A DNA stretch of 64,000 bases from Chitinimonas arctica. GTDB taxonomy: Bacteria; Pseudomonadota; Gammaproteobacteria; Burkholderiales; Chitinimonadaceae. The notes under the pieces were generated by a model. That model searched no databases. It saw only the letters and a program-made list of their open reading frames with translations, and was not told where the DNA came from. Both the position numbers and the translations under genes were made by a program. Shown piece after piece: positions 50,124-58,950 of the stretch. Location: positions 4,712,001 to 4,776,000 of the forward strand of contig NZ_CP041730.1 of the NCBI RefSeq assembly GCF_007431345.1, read 5' to 3'. Numbering within the stretch: the stretch's first letter is position 1; the number at the start of each line of letters is the position of its first letter.

Positions 50124-50852
50124 ATGTCCGAATTTTCTTCTACCGTCGAGTCGTTCTGGCAATCGTCTTTTCTTAGCGGCGATATCATTTTCAGCAGCGA
50201 CGCGCTAAGCATTTGCGCCAATCCCGACCTTGGCGCCGATCGCCAGCTGATGCTGCTGGAAACCGCTGCCGGCAAGCTGCAGATGGCACTGACCCCGGCA
50301 CTGGCCGACAAGCTGGGCCTCTACCTGCAGACCGGGCTGACCCCCGCGCTGCTGCGCCAGAAGCTGCAGGATGCCGGCATCGCCCTGCACGGCGCCGACT
50401 ACGTGTTCTACTTCAACGAGCCGGCACGGCAGGACTTGCTGCAGGAGCCGCAGCCCGGCCATATCCGCCAGCTGAGCGAGGCCGATGAAGCAGTCTTCGC
50501 CGAATTCCAGGGCAATGCCTCGGAGCAGGACCTGGACGATGCCTATGTCGAGCTTGATCACTGGGCGGTATTCGGCGCTTTCGAGCAAGACCGCCTGGTC
50601 TGCGCCGCCAGCATGTACCCGTGGGACGAGCAGCAGATTGCCGACCAAGGCGTACTGACCCTGCCATCGTTCCGTGGCCAGGGCCATGCCCGCAGCGTGG
50701 TCCGCGCCATCAGCCGCCATGCCTATGCCCAGGGCTACGAGCCGCAGTTCCGTTGCCAGCTCGACAATACCGCCTCTGCCGCGCTCGCCCAGTCCGCCGG
50801 CCTCAGCCTGTATGGCACCTGGGACGTGATGGCATCCGGCTCCGACGAATAA
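50124..50852 (+). CDS. GNAT-family N-acetyltransferase, candidate self-resistance
   Basis: 242-aa protein. The C-terminal half is a GNAT fold with LTLPSFRGQGHARSVVRAI (acetyl-CoA pyrophosphate loop, R/Q-x-x-G-x-A type) and the LDNTASAALAQSAGL helix. The N-terminal ~110 residues resemble the extended N-lobe of GNATs with a shifted acceptor site. In zwittermicin (ZmaR) and edeine (EdeQ) producers an N-acetyltransferase in the cluster inactivates the amine-rich antibiotic inside the cell. The same role is plausible here because the predicted product carries free amines. Acetylation as a biosynthetic step is the alternative. The ribosome site is weak; 17 bp after the thioesterase. Confidence 0.8.
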   Translation: MSEFSSTVESFWQSSFLSGDIIFSSDALSICANPDLGADRQLMLLETAAGKLQMALTPALADKLGLYLQTGLTPALLRQKLQDAGIALHGADYVFYFNEPARQDLLQEPQPGHIRQLSEADEAVFAEFQGNASEQDLDDAYVELDHWAVFGAFEQDRLVCAASMYPWDEQQIADQGVLTLPSFRGQGHARSVVRAISRHAYAQGYEPQFRCQLDNTASAALAQSAGLSLYGTWDVMASGSDE

Positions 50853-50880
50853 AACAATCCCCTGACCGGCAGCGGTGCCT

Positions 50881-50986
50881 AGGGAAACACTGATTTAATG
50901 CGCTAACGAGCGAAAGCGAGGCTCCCTCGCGAGGGCGAGGGCGGGGGGAGTGGGATAAAACAGCGAGGGAATCGTTGATTTATCAC
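50881..50986. repeat. Dispersed-repeat debris with a duplicated AGGGAA...TTGATTTA motif
   Basis: AGGGAAACACTGATTTAATG (50881-50900) recurs as AGGGAATCGTTGATTTATCA (50966-50985), with a GAGGGCGAGGGCGGGGGGAG tract between. A related AGGAAGCGCTAATCTTAGGC occurs at 55061. These look like ends or remains of a mobile or dispersed element rather than genes. Confidence 0.5.
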
Positions 50987-51005
50987 GGTCCGCCGGCACC
51001 CGGCT

Positions 51006-51047
51006 TTGCCGGGTGGTGAGCCGCAGCTTGAGCACGCGCAATATTTC
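51006..51047. repeat. 42-bp repeat, copy 1 (partner at 55094)
   Basis: 35 of 42 positions match the copy at 55094-55135 in the same orientation, and all seven differences are transitions. On the minus strand both copies can encode I-L-x-V-L-K-x-x-L-x-T-R-Q, so they may be remnants of one coding element. Confidence 0.65.
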
Positions 51048-51092
51048 AGACGTCCCCAGCGCTGCTGCCTACCTGCACAAGAGAAAATAGTA

Positions 51093-51944
51093 ATGTCACA
51101 TCTGAAGATCGCCGTCATCGGCGGCGGCAATATCGGTTCGAGCCTGGCTTTTGACTGCGCCCTGCGCGGCCAGCAGGTTGTCGTGGTCGAGCGCGACGCC
51201 GACGCATGCGAGCAAAGCCGGGCCCGCATCGAAGAGACCGCCAGCTACGCACCGTTGTTCAGCCCGCTGGCCAAGGGCAAGGCGGCGCAAGATATCCTGC
51301 GCCAGATCGTCTGGACCACCGAGCTGGAAGCCATCAGCGATTGCCAGTTCGTGGTCGAGAACATTCCCGAGAATATCGAGCTCAAGGAGGCGCTGTACCG
51401 GCGCATGGCCGGCTTTATCGCCGACGATGCCGTGGTGGCCGCCAATACCTCCTGCATTCCCATCACCAAGCTAGGCTCGTTCCATAGCCGGCCGGAACAG
51501 GTGATCGGCGTGCATTTCATGAATCCCGTCTACATGAAGCACACGGTGGAGGTGATCGTCAGCCTCACCACGTCCGACCAGACCCGCGACCGTTGCCTGG
51601 CGATGCTGGCGACACTGGGCAAGAAATCGGTGGTGGTCAAGGATGGCCCCGGCTTCGTATCCAACCGCATTTCGCATTTGTTCATGAACGAGGCGGCATT
51701 TTCCATCCAGGACGGGATCGCCAAGCCAGCCGATGTCGATACGATCTTCAAGGAGTGCTTCGGCCACAAGATGGGACCGCTCGAAACCGCCGACCTGATC
51801 GGTATCGACACCGTGGTCAATTCGCTCGATGTGCTGTACCAGCTGTTCCAGGACTCGAAGTACCGGGTATGCCCGCTGATGCGCAATATGGTCGATGCCG
51901 GCCATGTGGGCCGCAAGTCCGGTAAGGGCTTTTACAGCTATTAA
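51093..51944 (+). CDS. 3-hydroxyacyl-CoA (acyl-ACP) dehydrogenase, ZmaG/FkbK-like
   Basis: 283-aa 3-hydroxyacyl-CoA dehydrogenase. Rossmann motif IGGGNIGSS at the N-terminus, NTSCIPITKLG and GVHFMNPVYMKHTVEVI (catalytic Ser/His) and GHKMGPLETADLIGID (C-terminal domain). In aminomalonyl-ACP synthesis this enzyme oxidises the hydroxyl of seryl-ACP to the aldehyde, before the acyl-CoA dehydrogenase makes the carboxylate. It completes the set begun at 8826, although it lies 40 kb away at the other end of the cluster, 240 bp of repeat debris after the acetyltransferase. I chose ATG 51093 because GAGA precedes it and the family begins with the Rossmann strand. A terminator follows. It marks the probable right border of the cluster. 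Confidence 0.88.
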   Translation: MSHLKIAVIGGGNIGSSLAFDCALRGQQVVVVERDADACEQSRARIEETASYAPLFSPLAKGKAAQDILRQIVWTTELEAISDCQFVVENIPENIELKEALYRRMAGFIADDAVVAANTSCIPITKLGSFHSRPEQVIGVHFMNPVYMKHTVEVIVSLTTSDQTRDRCLAMLATLGKKSVVVKDGPGFVSNRISHLFMNEAAFSIQDGIAKPADVDTIFKECFGHKMGPLETADLIGIDTVVNSLDVLYQLFQDSKYRVCPLMRNMVDAGHVGRKSGKGFYSY

Positions 51945-51976
51945 GCGCTCGGAGCCTGTTCAACTCCCATAAAAAC

Positions 51977-51998
51977 CCCCGGCGATGCCGGGGTTACT
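51977..51998 (+). terminator. Terminator at the cluster's right end
   Basis: CCCCGGC (51977-51983), GAT loop, GCCGGGG (51987-51993), then TTACTTATTT. Short stem but GC-only; about 35 bp after the dehydrogenase stop. Confidence 0.65.
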
Positions 51999-52012
51999 TA
52001 TTTCCGGATGCA

Positions 52013-54340
52013 ATGAAACCATCGTTTTCCACCCATTCACGTCGGCTACGCCGCCCCCGTCTACGCCAGTCCTGTGCCATGGTTCTGCTGGCCTTGCTGC
52101 CGGCTGCCTCGCAGGCGTCAGCCATCAAGGCCTATACGCTGGGCAAGGACGAGCAGCCCATTGCCGTTGATGGCCGGCTGGACGAATCCGCCTGGCAACA
52201 GGCGCCGCGCCATGACCGGTTCGCGCAGTATTCGCCCACGGCTGGCGCCCCGTATGCCGAGCATCTGCGTACCGAAGCGCGGGTCATCCTGGACGGCCAG
52301 GCCGTCGTGATCGGCATCCGCGCCTGGGACAAGCAGGCGCCGCGCGTGGTCCTTTCCCGGCGCGATGCCGTGCAGCGCGACCAGGACCTGATCGGCGTCT
52401 GGCTCGACCCCAACGGCCGCCGCGAGTCGGCCATGTTCGTCAAGGCCAGCCTTGCCGGCGTGGTGACCGACGGCATGTATCTGGGCGCCGACGATGAAGA
52501 AGACACGGGCCCGGACTACCCGGTCCAGCTTGGCGTGCAACGCCTGGACGACGGCTACAGCATGGAAATCCGCTTGCCGCTGGCCGGCCTGCGCTACCCG
52601 TTCGATAGCAGCACGCCATGGCAGATGACCATGGTGCGGGCTATTCCCGGCGCCGGCGACCTGATGCTGGTCAGCGGCGAGGCCGACGACAACGCGCTCA
52701 ACTTCCTGAATGCGAGCCTGCCGCTTGAAGGCACGGCCGAGACGCTGAACCGCCATCGGCGCCAGTCCGAAGGACAGGCCGTGGTCGAGTGGACCGGCCG
52801 CAGCGTCAAGCAGCCCGGCAGCGAGAGCCGCGAAGGCAATCTGGGGTTGGAAGGCTGGTGGCGGCCGCGGGCCGACTGGGTGTTCAACGCCACCCTGAAC
52901 CCTGACTTTGCCCAGGTCGAGATCGATGCGCCGCAAGCGAGCGGCAACCGGTCGCTCGCCCTGGCCCTGCCGGAAAAGCGCCGCTATTTCCTGGAAAGTG
53001 CCGATGTGCTGGGCTTGGCCTTGCCGGCCTTCTACTCGCGTACCGTCGGCGACCTGCGCTGGGGCCTGCGCGGCACCTGGCGCGGCGAAGCGGCCGACGC
53101 CTCGCTGCTGCTGCTGAAAGACCGGGCCGGAACCGGCGTACTGCGCGGACGCCCCTGGGGGACCGAAGCCTGGGTGCTCGATAGCCACAGCCAGGTGCAA
53201 CTGCTGCGGGCGCGTTCGCAGCAGCCGCAGACCGATGGCGGCCTTACCCACGGGCTGATGGCCGGTCAGCGCAAGCTCGACAGTGCCCGCTACAACCGGG
53301 TAGCAGGCATCGATGGTCTTTGGCACCAAAGTCAGGATGGACGGCACCTGCAGGCACAATGGAATGTCATGACCAGCCAGAACACCATCGCGTTGGAAGA
53401 CGAAGGGAGCTCGGGACGCACCGCCGCGCTGGCCCGTTCGGCCGAACGCGGCTGGCGCGCCTGGTTCAAGGGCCTGCACAACGACGACGACTGGCGCAAT
53501 AGCGCCGAATTCGCCTTCGTCAGCCCCGAATTCGTCAATCTGCTGGGCTTCAGCGATCAGGCCGGCCTCTGGCAGGCCGGCTTCGAACTCAATCGCCAGC
53601 TGGGGGCAAAGCAGCTCCCGCTGGGTGAGCAGGGTTTTCCCCTGCACGAAACCGAACTGCATCTGGGCCTGAAGGAAGTGAGAAGCCTGCGCGATGCCGC
53701 GCGCAACGAGCCGGGCAATGAAGTCATCCGGCGGGAAGTGCGTCTGGGCGGCGAGATCAGCGCACCCGGCCGCAGCTCGCTATGGCTAGATGCGGGTGCC
53801 GACCAGCAGCGGGCCCACAGCGGCGGCCGCCTGCATGCCACCCCGGGCTTGCACGGCGGACTGGAAACCAGCCCCTGGCCCTGGCTTGCGCTATTGTCGG
53901 TTGAAGGCAACGTGGGGCGTCAGCTCGATAGCGAGCTCGATCGGGTCGGCTCGGGCGGTTGGTGGTCGGCCAGCGCCCGTATGCGCTGGCCACTGGCAGG
54001 CGGCCGCAGTATCGAACTCGACCCCGCTTTCAGCGGCGTCCGAATCAAGGGAAACGATGAGGCGCCCGGCTATAGCGAAACCGGCCTGCGCCTGCTCGGA
54101 CTGCTGCACTTCAATGCCAACAGCAGCCTGCGCGTTATCCTCCAGCACGAGCACAGCGAACGCGAAGCCCACGCCGACCAGCCCGCCAGCGTAGAGCGCA
54201 GCAGCCACCGCTCCCTGCTCTGGCGCCACCGCCTGAACCCCGCCTGGCAAGTCAGCACCGGCCTGCAATGGGACCGCAACGACGGCCGGACCCGCCGGGA
54301 ATGGTTCGTCAAACTGCAATCGACATTCGAGTCCTGGTAG
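52013..54340 (+). CDS. DUF5916-type outer-membrane protein with CBM9-like N-terminal domain
   Basis: 775-aa exported protein. Basic N-terminus and a hydrophobic stretch ending SQASA (about residues 20-38) form a signal peptide. Residues ~45-220 resemble the CBM9-like fold (VDGRLDESAWQQAP ... IGIRAWDKQ ... DQDLIGVWLDP), and the rest is a long beta-rich DUF5916-like region ending in W (STFESW), typical of outer-membrane barrels. The function is not established for the family; carbohydrate or peptide uptake has been suggested. It lies just outside the BGC terminator with its own start, so cluster membership is unlikely. Its stop is followed within 10 bp by IS remnants, but the frame seems complete. 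Confidence 0.75.
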   Translation: MKPSFSTHSRRLRRPRLRQSCAMVLLALLPAASQASAIKAYTLGKDEQPIAVDGRLDESAWQQAPRHDRFAQYSPTAGAPYAEHLRTEARVILDGQAVVIGIRAWDKQAPRVVLSRRDAVQRDQDLIGVWLDPNGRRESAMFVKASLAGVVTDGMYLGADDEEDTGPDYPVQLGVQRLDDGYSMEIRLPLAGLRYPFDSSTPWQMTMVRAIPGAGDLMLVSGEADDNALNFLNASLPLEGTAETLNRHRRQSEGQAVVEWTGRSVKQPGSESREGNLGLEGWWRPRADWVFNATLNPDFAQVEIDAPQASGNRSLALALPEKRRYFLESADVLGLALPAFYSRTVGDLRWGLRGTWRGEAADASLLLLKDRAGTGVLRGRPWGTEAWVLDSHSQVQLLRARSQQPQTDGGLTHGLMAGQRKLDSARYNRVAGIDGLWHQSQDGRHLQAQWNVMTSQNTIALEDEGSSGRTAALARSAERGWRAWFKGLHNDDDWRNSAEFAFVSPEFVNLLGFSDQAGLWQAGFELNRQLGAKQLPLGEQGFPLHETELHLGLKEVRSLRDAARNEPGNEVIRREVRLGGEISAPGRSSLWLDAGADQQRAHSGGRLHATPGLHGGLETSPWPWLALLSVEGNVGRQLDSELDRVGSGGWWSASARMRWPLAGGRSIELDPAFSGVRIKGNDEAPGYSETGLRLLGLLHFNANSSLRVILQHEHSEREAHADQPASVERSSHRSLLWRHRLNPAWQVSTGLQWDRNDGRTRREWFVKLQSTFESW

Positions 54341-54348
54341 GCGCGGGT

Positions 54349-54771
54349 TCAATGCCTGTCGGACGCCGCGCTTGAAACCTTCCGTGCCCCTGTCCGCCGG
54401 GTCGGTACGCGTTTTTTCGTACCGGCCCGAGGGGCTTGGCCCAATGCGCCGTCCGTCGCCAGCCAAGACCAGTCGATGTCCTTGACCTCGTCGTATTGCA
54501 GCAGATCCGTCTGCCAGAACCGTTCGAATACCCCGGCCTCCAGCCACTCCAGAAAGCGCCGATGGGCCGAACTGCTCGAGCAGATGCCGGTGGAATTGAG
54601 TGCATTCCAGCAGCAACCGGTATGCAGCACAAACAGGATCGCCGTCATCGCTGCCCGATTATCCACGCGCTGGCGGTGGCACTCCAGGGGATGGGGCTTG
54701 CTCTGTACCACCGGCAGCAAGGGTTTGATGCGGTCCCAAAGTTCATCCGATAACGCCCATTTGGCCCCCAT
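54349..54771 (-). pseudogene. IS5-family transposase remnant (N-terminal half, frameshifted)
   Basis: Starts MGAKWALSDELWDRIKPLLP, then the TAILFVLHTGCCWN and FERFWQ blocks typical of IS5/IS1031-type OrfA (DUF4096), and WLATDGALGQAP, where the first catalytic Asp lies. After about residue 118 the frame is broken: the expected EKTRTDPADRGTEGFKR continues in another frame next to a TTTTTT run. The rest of the DDE domain is missing where the element meets the end of the 52013 gene. Not functional on its own. Confidence 0.75.
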
Positions 54772-55395
54772 TTTTTACCTCGTTCAGCTGTCTCAAATTA
54801 AAACCGGCAGTCACACCTATCCAGATAAGTACCAAGACCCTGTTTACGATCTTGTGCTTAAGGGAAGCTTAGCGAAATCCGGAGTTGCCGATACCTAGCA
54901 ACCTTGGTCGCGGGCCGTTCAAGCAATTTCAGCTATCAGCCAGCGAGAAGGCCCCGCGCAAAACCAGGCTGTGGGCCGTTGTCGCCTGTTGACGATCATT
55001 CGTGGCTCCGCAACGCCAGCCGCCGACCGATGGTAGCCGGCCAGGCCTATGGCTCAACTAAGGAAGCGCTAATCTTAGGCGTCGTTGCGGGTGTTGCCGG
55101 GTGGCGAGCTGCGGTTTGAGTACGTGCAATATTCCGAGTAGCCGGGCGTTCTGCCTGTATTCCTTGATTTGATTCGGCAAATACCGACAAAAATCGTCAA
55201 GATTCAATAGCGCTGTTTTTTCATCGACGAAACTATGGTGGTTTGATCTTATCGCGTACCGGCAAATAGCGTTCTGTGCCACCGCCGCTGCGAAAACCTA
55301 CGATAAAGCCGATTGGCATGCCGTAGGGTGAAACGACCAATACCGCCACGCGAGCTAGGCATTCACTACCTAAGTACGAGACAATCCCGCGCATC
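54772..55395. other. ~620-bp degenerate intergenic region with mobile-element debris
   Basis: I see no intact gene. It holds sequence flanking the broken IS5-type transposase (including CCTGTTTACGATCTTG at about 54838), one AGGAAGCGCTAATCTTA motif (55061) and the second copy of the 42-bp repeat (55094-55135). A minus-strand reading at about 55058-55282 (VDEKTALLNLDDFCRYLPNQ) looks like a transposase-like C-terminal fragment but cannot be assigned. The defence pair begins right after it, consistent with arrival by transfer. Confidence 0.55.
55094..55135. repeat. 42-bp repeat, copy 2 (partner at 51006)
   Basis: Same orientation as the copy at 51006-51047, 35/42 identical with transitions only. 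It lies in the debris between the IS remnant and the AAA/protease pair. Confidence 0.65.
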
Positions 55396-56394
55396 ATGGC
55401 AAACAGCAATCAACTCAAGGCGCTACTGCGCTCCTTTGCAGAGGGCGACGACCGTCACTTCTACTCGGTGGCCATGCAGATGGCTGCCCACGAGGCCAAG
55501 CAGGGCCATGGCAAGCTGGCGGAGGATCTACGCGAGCTGATTGATGCTGCCAAAGGGCGCCGTAACGCAAACGCCACTGATCGTGCAATTCCCATCGCTC
55601 GACCGAAAGGCGAGCTGGCTTCGTTGCTGAGCGTCACTTATCCATCCCGACGCCTGCCAGACATGGTGCTCTCCCAACCCTTGCTCGATGCGTTGCAGCG
55701 AGTACTGAAAGAGCAAAGGCACCTGACCAAGTTGCGCAGCCACGGTCTCCAGCCACGGCGAAAGTTGTTATTGGTGGGACCGTCCGGTACCGGTAAGACC
55801 ATGACGGCCGCCACCCTCGCCGGCGAGTTGGGCATTCCCTTGTTTGTCGTCCGTCTGGATGCCCTCATCACCAAATTCATGGGAGAAACGGCTGCGAAGC
55901 TGCGCCAGGTGTTCGATGCCATGTCGTCTACTCGTGGCGTGTACTTCTTCGACGAGTTCGACGCGATCGGCAGCCAACGCGGCATGGCCAATGACGTCGG
56001 CGAGATCCGCCGCATCCTGAACAGCTTCCTGTTGATGATCGAGCAGGACGAGTCGAGCAGTGTGATCGTTGCGGCCACGAATCACCCGGGCATCCTGGAC
56101 GAGGCACTGTTTCGACGCTTCGACGACGTAATCGAATACCACGTGCCTGCAGGTGAGGAAATCCAGGCGCTGCTACGTATGCGATTGGCGAGCTACCTCA
56201 AGTCAGCCAAGGCGCATGCGGATCTCGCTGCAGTGGCAGAAGGTTTAAGCCACGCAGAAATTTCGCGGGCAATCGACGACGCGATTAAAGACGCAGTCAT
56301 GTACGACCAGACCAATGTGCCGGCCGAATCCCTGCAATGTTTGCTACAACAGCGGCAAACCATACGTCAGCGCACGGCCGTCGGTAAAATATAA
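55396..56394 (+). CDS. ietA: AAA ATPase, IetA-like
   Basis: 332-aa AAA+ ATPase. Walker A GPSGTGKT, Walker B GVYFFDEFDAIG, sensor-1 VAATNHPG and arginine-finger region LFRRFDDVIEY, preceded by ~100 residues of helical N-terminal domain (MANSNQLKALLRSFAEGDD...). Paired directly upstream of a subtilisin-like protease, it matches the IetAS arrangement, described as a plasmid-stabilising toxin-antitoxin in Agrobacterium and as an anti-phage system. In that model the ATPase controls the protease. The two genes are 14 bp apart. The base composition is lower in GC than the BGC, and IS debris lies upstream, suggesting a transferred island. Confidence 0.85.
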   Translation: MANSNQLKALLRSFAEGDDRHFYSVAMQMAAHEAKQGHGKLAEDLRELIDAAKGRRNANATDRAIPIARPKGELASLLSVTYPSRRLPDMVLSQPLLDALQRVLKEQRHLTKLRSHGLQPRRKLLLVGPSGTGKTMTAATLAGELGIPLFVVRLDALITKFMGETAAKLRQVFDAMSSTRGVYFFDEFDAIGSQRGMANDVGEIRRILNSFLLMIEQDESSSVIVAATNHPGILDEALFRRFDDVIEYHVPAGEEIQALLRMRLASYLKSAKAHADLAAVAEGLSHAEISRAIDDAIKDAVMYDQTNVPAESLQCLLQQRQTIRQRTAVGKI

Positions 56395-56408
56395 GGGCGG
56401 GGTCCGGG

Positions 56409-58910
56409 ATGGCCACCAAGGAACAGCAGCGACGGCCCCACCTCTTCCCACAAAATACGCGCACCCGCGAGGGTTATACCGCGAGACACGGTGGCAGCGC
56501 TCCCTCTGTTCCGGCATTGCCGCGTGAACCACATGCGCTCGTCCTGCGTGCTCAATTGGCACAGGTTACGAGCGCCCAGCAGCAACGGGTCGTCCAGCAA
56601 CAAGCCGCCGGGCTTCAGGCTGCGATCGGTATTCAGGTTGAGTTCGAGAGCCGGCGCGGCGTCGAATTAGCGGCCGAGAGCCTTGCACGAGACCGACAAG
56701 GCATTGAGCTTATGAATGTGCGCCACCTTGGCGATCAGGTGCTGGCTACGGTTTTTGTTCCTCAAGGCAAGCTGCCGCATTTCGAAGAACTCATCGCTGA
56801 CTACGTAGACCACAAGGCGGACAGGAACGGTAAGCCTCGCGACCACCAGTCGTTGATTGATGCAATTCGCGCAGTGCGCGTGGCGACCTTCCAGTCCTTG
56901 TGGACAGACAGCACTGACGCCTTGCCTTCAAATGACGACGAGGCAGTCTGGTGGGAAGCGTGGCTGCCAGCAGGCAAGCACCGAGACCTGCGCCTGACCG
57001 ACTTCCGCAAGCTGGCGGAGATGGCCAGCCTGGCGGTGAGCGAACGTGAGCTGCACTTTCCTGAACGATCGGTCATACACCTATACGGAAGCAAGAGTCA
57101 GCTGCTTCAGGCAGTACTGGTACTCAATATGGTTGCCGAGTTGCGGCGCGCCAAGACGACGGCCGAATTCTTTAATGCATTACCATTGGACGAACAATCC
57201 GAGTGGTCAGCAGAACTTCAAAGCCGACTGACACCTGCGCACACGGGCGATACCTACGTGACGCTATTGGATACGGGAGTGAACCATGGCCATCCGCTGC
57301 TGATGCCAATGGTGACCAGTGGGGATTGTCATAGTATCGAGCCTGGCTGGGGGCTACACGATCAAAACGGGCACGGTACCGAACTAGCTGGTCTGTCCCT
57401 CGTGGGCGATTTAACCCAGGCGCTAGCGGCCGGTGCGCCGCTAGATGTTCCTCACCGGTTAGAGTCGGTAAAAATCCTCTCGCAGCCAGGCGGCAACAAA
57501 GGAGAGTCCTACGGCGCGATTACGGCTGAAGCCGTCGCACGCGTCGAAATACGCGGTCCGAAACGTCGGCGAGTCTTTGCAATGGCAATTTCGTCTACGG
57601 ATGGGCGGGACCGAGGCCGGCCATCTGCTTGGTCGGCCGAAATAGACCGACTTGCCTGCGATTACGACAGGCAGGGTGAATCACCCCGGCTGTTCGTGCT
57701 GAGTGCCGGCAATACGCAGGATGGTGGCGCCTGGTCTGAATATCCCGCCAGCCTGGCCACCAATACGGTGCACGACCCGGGGCAAGCCTGGAATGCCTTG
57801 ACCGTCAGCGCCTGCACCGAATTCACCGCCATTTCCGGCATTGGCATGAAGCAATACCAGGCTATTGCGCCGGTAGGTGGGCTCAGCCCCTATACGACGA
57901 CGTCGGTCACTTGGCAGAAAGAGTGGCCATTCAAGCCTGATATTGTCATGGAAGGTGGCAATGCCGCGTTCGACAAAACCTGTAACTTCGCCTGCGCGTT
58001 GGATAGCCTCTCACTGTTAACCACCTGCCATCAACCGCACCAGCAGCTATTTACGGTAAGTTGGGCGACCAGTGCGGCAACGGCGCTCGCTGCCGGTATG
58101 GCCGCCCGCATTCAAGCGGCCTATCCGGAGTACTGGCCTGAGACTGTACGCGCACAAATGGTTCACTCTGCACGATGGACCAAGGCCATGCGTGATGCGC
58201 CCACCGTGGGCGGTGTAGCCAACCGAGTAAACATGCTACAGCGCCTACGCCATTGTGGTTACGGTGTACCTAGTCTTGAGCGGGCGCTATATAGCGCCGG
58301 CAACTCGCTGACGATGGTCGTGCAGGACCAATTTCAGCCGTATCACAAAGTGAACGGTACCGTGAAGACCAACGAAATGAACCTGCACGAATTGCCGTGG
58401 CCAACCGATATCCTTGAGGGTTTAGGAGAAATGCAAGTCACCCTGCGGGTCACGCGCTCCTATTTTATCGAGCCCAACCCTGGCGAGCGGGGCGGCATCG
58501 ACAAGTACGCCTATCAATCTCATGCCTTGCGGTTTGCCGTGCGACGCTCCCTGGAAACCGAAACGGCTTTCCGCACACGTATCAACGCGCAGGCTGCGGT
58601 GGAGGAACAAGGAATTATTGGTAACAGCGGCGGTGATTTTGGTTGGGCAATCGGAGAACGCTTGCGAGCTCGCGGATCGTTGCTCTCCGATTGCTGGACT
58701 GGAACCGCCGCCGACTTGGCCAACCGTGGTCAACTGGCTGTTTTCCCCGGCATGGGCTGGTGGCGTAACCGACCCAGTCATGAACGATTCAATCGGTCGG
58801 CCAGGTATGCGCTGCTGGTGTCGATTGAGGCGCCAACGATCAAGCAGGATTTGTACGCCAACATCGCGCAGCAATTCGCGCCGATGACGCCCATTGTGAA
58901 CCAAGTCTGA
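56409..58910 (+). CDS. ietS: Subtilisin-like (S8) serine protease, IetS-like
   Basis: 833-aa protein with a central S8 domain. The triad can be read as Asp288 (TLLDTGVNHGHP), His322 (QNGHGTELAG) and Ser555 (WATSAATALAAGMAA). The usual GTSxAAP around Ser is changed to ATSAATA. A ~280-residue N-terminal region and ~270-residue C-terminal beta-rich region flank it. There is no signal peptide, so it acts in the cytoplasm, as expected for an effector protease of the IetAS defence or toxin-antitoxin type, held in check by the adjacent ATPase. The ATG at 56409 is preceded by a GGG-rich site. The substrate is unknown. Confidence 0.85.
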   Translation: MATKEQQRRPHLFPQNTRTREGYTARHGGSAPSVPALPREPHALVLRAQLAQVTSAQQQRVVQQQAAGLQAAIGIQVEFESRRGVELAAESLARDRQGIELMNVRHLGDQVLATVFVPQGKLPHFEELIADYVDHKADRNGKPRDHQSLIDAIRAVRVATFQSLWTDSTDALPSNDDEAVWWEAWLPAGKHRDLRLTDFRKLAEMASLAVSERELHFPERSVIHLYGSKSQLLQAVLVLNMVAELRRAKTTAEFFNALPLDEQSEWSAELQSRLTPAHTGDTYVTLLDTGVNHGHPLLMPMVTSGDCHSIEPGWGLHDQNGHGTELAGLSLVGDLTQALAAGAPLDVPHRLESVKILSQPGGNKGESYGAITAEAVARVEIRGPKRRRVFAMAISSTDGRDRGRPSAWSAEIDRLACDYDRQGESPRLFVLSAGNTQDGGAWSEYPASLATNTVHDPGQAWNALTVSACTEFTAISGIGMKQYQAIAPVGGLSPYTTTSVTWQKEWPFKPDIVMEGGNAAFDKTCNFACALDSLSLLTTCHQPHQQLFTVSWATSAATALAAGMAARIQAAYPEYWPETVRAQMVHSARWTKAMRDAPTVGGVANRVNMLQRLRHCGYGVPSLERALYSAGNSLTMVVQDQFQPYHKVNGTVKTNEMNLHELPWPTDILEGLGEMQVTLRVTRSYFIEPNPGERGGIDKYAYQSHALRFAVRRSLETETAFRTRINAQAAVEEQGIIGNSGGDFGWAIGERLRARGSLLSDCWTGTAADLANRGQLAVFPGMGWWRNRPSHERFNRSARYALLVSIEAPTIKQDLYANIAQQFAPMTPIVNQV

Positions 58911-58950
58911 GACTCAGGCGCATGTAGCCACCGAGCTTAAAGAACCCTGC

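Noticed and set aside
50939..50958. CRISPR-like GAGGGCGAGGGCGGGG tract
   Set aside because: It is a short low-complexity G-rich run without regular repeats and spacers. I saw no CRISPR array, rRNA or tRNA anywhere in the window.
52013..54340. DUF5916 protein as product exporter or receptor
   Set aside because: It lies beyond a terminator, has its own start, and nothing links it to NRPS/PKS products; an export fusion is already present.
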